Assembly (NCBI GenBank): GCA_964235765.1
Contig: CAXSDH010000009.1
Coordinates: 1 to 64,000 of the forward strand
DNA from: JAVVHH01 sp964235765
GTDB taxonomy: Bacteria > Pseudomonadota > Alphaproteobacteria > Acetobacterales > Acetobacteraceae
DNA length: 64,000 nt
Reading direction: 5' to 3'
Shown: positions 60,398 to 64,000 of the stretch, one piece after another
Numbering within the stretch: the first letter of the stretch is position 1
How the letters are laid out: every line of letters begins with the position of its first letter
Notes under the pieces: generated by a model
What the model was told of the DNA's origin: nothing
Seen by the model: the letters and a program-made list of their open reading frames with translations, nothing else
Database searches by the model: none
Position numbers and translations under genes: made by a program

Positions 60398-62364
60398 TCC
60401 AGGACGTAGCTCACCAGCTCCGCGCCGTCGTCCACCAAATCACCCACGGCGGCGTGCACGGCGCCGAGCACGCCATTTCGCGGCGCGGTGAGGCGCATCT
60501 GGACCTTCATCGCCTCCAGCACAAGCAGCACGTCTCCGCGCCCAACCGTCTGGCCCGCCTGGGCCAGCACCTGGATGACCCGGCCGGGCATCGGCGCGAC
60601 CACCCGATCGCCCCCCGAATCCAGTCCCGCCGCAGGCGCCAGCGGGTCGATGAGCGTCAGGGGCCAGTTCGCGCCGTCGATCACGGCCGTCAGCTTATCG
60701 CCGGCCCGAACGACGACCGCCCGGCGCCGCACGCCGTCCAGCATGAGCCCGCCATCGGCCGGCGCAGCGTCGACCGCGCCGCCGGGCAGCTCCAGCCGGG
60801 CGCTGCCATCCAGCCGTGGATAGGCGCGCACGAGATGGTCGAGGTCGCCGTCGCGCAGCAGCAGATCCTGGTAGCCGTCGCCGTTCATCCGCCAGGCCGT
60901 GGCAAGGCTCCATGGCGAGTAGGGGTCGGCGCCTGCGTGCCGGACCGCCTGGTCCGCCCGGTCCTGCAACACGCGGAGCGAGGCGGCTGCCAAGGCGAGG
61001 CCTGGCGCCGGGCCACGATCGGCCAGCAGCGCGGCGCCGTGCCGGGCGATGAAGCCGGTATCGAGTTCCGCCGCGTCGAAGGCAGGGTGGGCGGCAATGG
61101 CGCGCAGCAGGTCGAGGTTGGTCTGCACGCCTACCGCCTCGTAATCGGCCAGCGCGCGGCGAAGCCGGCGAACCGCCCCCGCGCGGTCCCTATCCCAAAC
61201 GATCAGCTTTGCGAGCATGGGGTCGTAATGCACCTGCACCCGGTCGCCCGCGCGCACCCCCGTATCCACCCGCACGTGCGGACCCTCCTCCGGGGTGCGC
61301 AGATGATCGAGCCGCCCGATGGCGGGCATGAAGTCCCGGCTGGCGTCCTCGGCATAGACCCGCATCTCGATCGCGTGCCCGGTGATGCCCGGCTGAAGGC
61401 TGGGCAACGCCTCGCCGCTCGCCACGCGAAGCTGCCATTCGACGAGGTCGAGCCCGGTGATCATCTCCGTGACCGGATGCTCCACTTGCAGGCGGGTGTT
61501 CATTTCCATGAAGAAAAACGCGCCGTCCTCGACGATGAACTCGACCGTTCCTGCCCCGACGTAGCCGATCGCCCGCGCGGCGGCGCAGGCAGCCTCGCCC
61601 ATGCTGACCCGCCGCGCCTCGCTCAGGCCCGGGGCTGGCGCCTCCTCCACGATCTTCTGGTGCCGGCGCTGGATCGAGCAATCGCGCTCGAACAGGCTGA
61701 CCACGCCGCCGTGGCTATCCGCGAACACCTGGATTTCGATATGCCGTGGCTGGGTAAGGTAGCGCTCCACCAGCACCGTGTCGTCCCCGAAGCTGGACGC
61801 GGCTTCGCCTTTCGCCAGGGCCAGGCCGTCGAGGAACTCCCGGGGATCGGTGACCACCCGCATACCTTTACCGCCGCCGCCGGCGCTGGCCTTGATCAGC
61901 ACGGGATAGCCGATGCGCGAGGCTTGCTCGGCCAACTGCGCCGGATCCTGGTCCGCGCCGTGGTAGCCGGGCACGAGCGGAACGCCGGCCTCCTGCATCA
62001 GGGCCTTTGCGGCCGATTTGCTGCCCATCGCGCGAATGGCGGCCGGGGGCGGGCCGACGAACACCACCCCGGCCGCGGCACAGGCTTCCGCAAAATCGGC
62101 ATTCTCGCTGAGGAAGCCGTAGCCGGGATGGATGGCTTCGGCCCCTGAGCGCCGGGCCGCGCCGAGGATGCGGGCCGCGTTCAGGTAGGAGTCGCGCGCG
62201 GGCGCCGGGCCAACCGGCAGGGCGGTATCCGCCATGGCCACATGCAGCGCATCCCGGTCAGCCTCGGAATAGACCGCGACGGTGCGGACCCCCATGCGCC
62301 GGGCCGTGCGGATGACCCGGCAGGCAATTTCGCCCCGGTTGGCGACGAGGATGGTGCCGAACAC
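60394..62364 (-). CDS. Acyl-CoA carboxylase alpha subunit (methylcrotonyl-CoA-carboxylase-type)
   Basis: This 656-residue protein joins biotin carboxylase and biotin carrier domains. The N-terminus has MFGTILVANRGEIACRVIR; the ATP-grasp Gly loop is GGGGKGMRVV. The biotinylated lysine is K620 in LEAMKVQ; the usual AMKM is AMKV here. The protein carboxylates biotin with ATP and bicarbonate. The start is a GTG at 62364, four bases after the beta-subunit stop. Pairing with the beta subunit suggests methylcrotonyl-CoA carboxylase (leucine breakdown); propionyl or geranyl-CoA carboxylase cannot be excluded from this chain alone. Confidence 0.92.
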   Translation of the reverse strand: MFGTILVANRGEIACRVIRTARRMGVRTVAVYSEADRDALHVAMADTALPVGPAPARDSYLNAARILGAARRSGAEAIHPGYGFLSENADFAEACAAAGVVFVGPPPAAIRAMGSKSAAKALMQEAGVPLVPGYHGADQDPAQLAEQASRIGYPVLIKASAGGGGKGMRVVTDPREFLDGLALAKGEAASSFGDDTVLVERYLTQPRHIEIQVFADSHGGVVSLFERDCSIQRRHQKIVEEAPAPGLSEARRVSMGEAACAAARAIGYVGAGTVEFIVEDGAFFFMEMNTRLQVEHPVTEMITGLDLVEWQLRVASGEALPSLQPGITGHAIEMRVYAEDASRDFMPAIGRLDHLRTPEEGPHVRVDTGVRAGDRVQVHYDPMLAKLIVWDRDRAGAVRRLRRALADYEAVGVQTNLDLLRAIAAHPAFDAAELDTGFIARHGAALLADRGPAPGLALAAASLRVLQDRADQAVRHAGADPYSPWSLATAWRMNGDGYQDLLLRDGDLDHLVRAYPRLDGSARLELPGGAVDAAPADGGLMLDGVRRRAVVVRAGDKLTAVIDGANWPLTLIDPLAPAAGLDSGGDRVVAPMPGRVIQVLAQAGQTVGRGDVLLVLEAMKVQMRLTAPRNGVLGAVHAAVGDLVDDGAELVSYVLE

Positions 62365-62368
62365 GGCG

Positions 62369-64000
<1,632 letters not shown>

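Overview
The window is about 70% GC, packed with genes and free of tRNA/rRNA genes, transposases and CRISPR arrays. It looks like chromosome from an alphaproteobacterium, most likely the Rhodospirillales/Acetobacterales (Acetobacteraceae-like). Supporting this are the glyQ-glyS-ppdK run, the density of ABC/TRAP importers, a split sarcosine oxidase, MsrP, Tat-type leaders and frequent GTG/TTG starts inside overlapping stop/start junctions. No gap between genes exceeds about 200 bp. One 100-N assembly gap (9217-9316) lies inside a cation efflux gene.

Layout. 0-8.1 kb: a small secreted protein, a Crp-type regulator, a Rieske oxygenase and a complete dipeptide-type ABC importer (two permeases, a fused double ATPase, a Tat-exported binding protein). 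8.3-15.1 kb: CDF metal exporter, then the operon glyQ-glyS-ppdK. 15.2-17.5 kb: CoA-binding protein, DUF2076 protein, YgfZ. 17.6-22.6 kb: a co-directional run of GT9 and GT4 glycosyltransferases, asparagine synthase and dihydroorotase. 22.6-30.5 kb: a YihY membrane protein, then a minus-strand operon of a fused 5-oxoprolinase/hydantoinase and LivHMGF without a binding protein. 30.7-36.0 kb: a tightly coupled operon FAD oxidoreductase - transglutaminase - permuted ATP-grasp/alpha-E fusion - second transglutaminase. 36.0-39.0 kb: TRAP transporter DctP-DctQ-DctM. 39.0-43.4 kb: Nudix hydrolase, MsrP with a small membrane partner, D-cysteine desulfhydrase-like enzyme, and sarcosine oxidase beta and delta only.

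43.4-47.6 kb: an overlapping operon of an exported alpha/beta hydrolase, an 815-residue membrane protein with a spermidine-synthase-like Rossmann domain, and an exported isoaspartyl-methyltransferase-like protein. 47.6-52.8 kb: a tiny one-helix protein, an IlvD/Edd dehydratase with an RraA-type aldolase, a DHA2 drug exporter and an SDR. 52.9-59.6 kb: a six-gene, fully overlapping glycan cluster (two sugar epimerases, a B12-binding radical SAM protein, a GT4 and two CgeB-type glycosyltransferases); this is the best candidate for an unusual system. 59.7-64.0 kb: methylcrotonyl-CoA-carboxylase-type subunits with a coupled FrnE/DsbA protein, reaching the window edge.

Working logic. Much of the window is uptake plus catabolism of amines, peptides and amino acids (Rieske/Dpp, Liv/oxoprolinase, sarcosine oxidase, D-cysteine desulfhydrase, MCC). 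Two separate regions are devoted to glycan assembly. All functions are read from protein motifs and gene order; no database search was possible.
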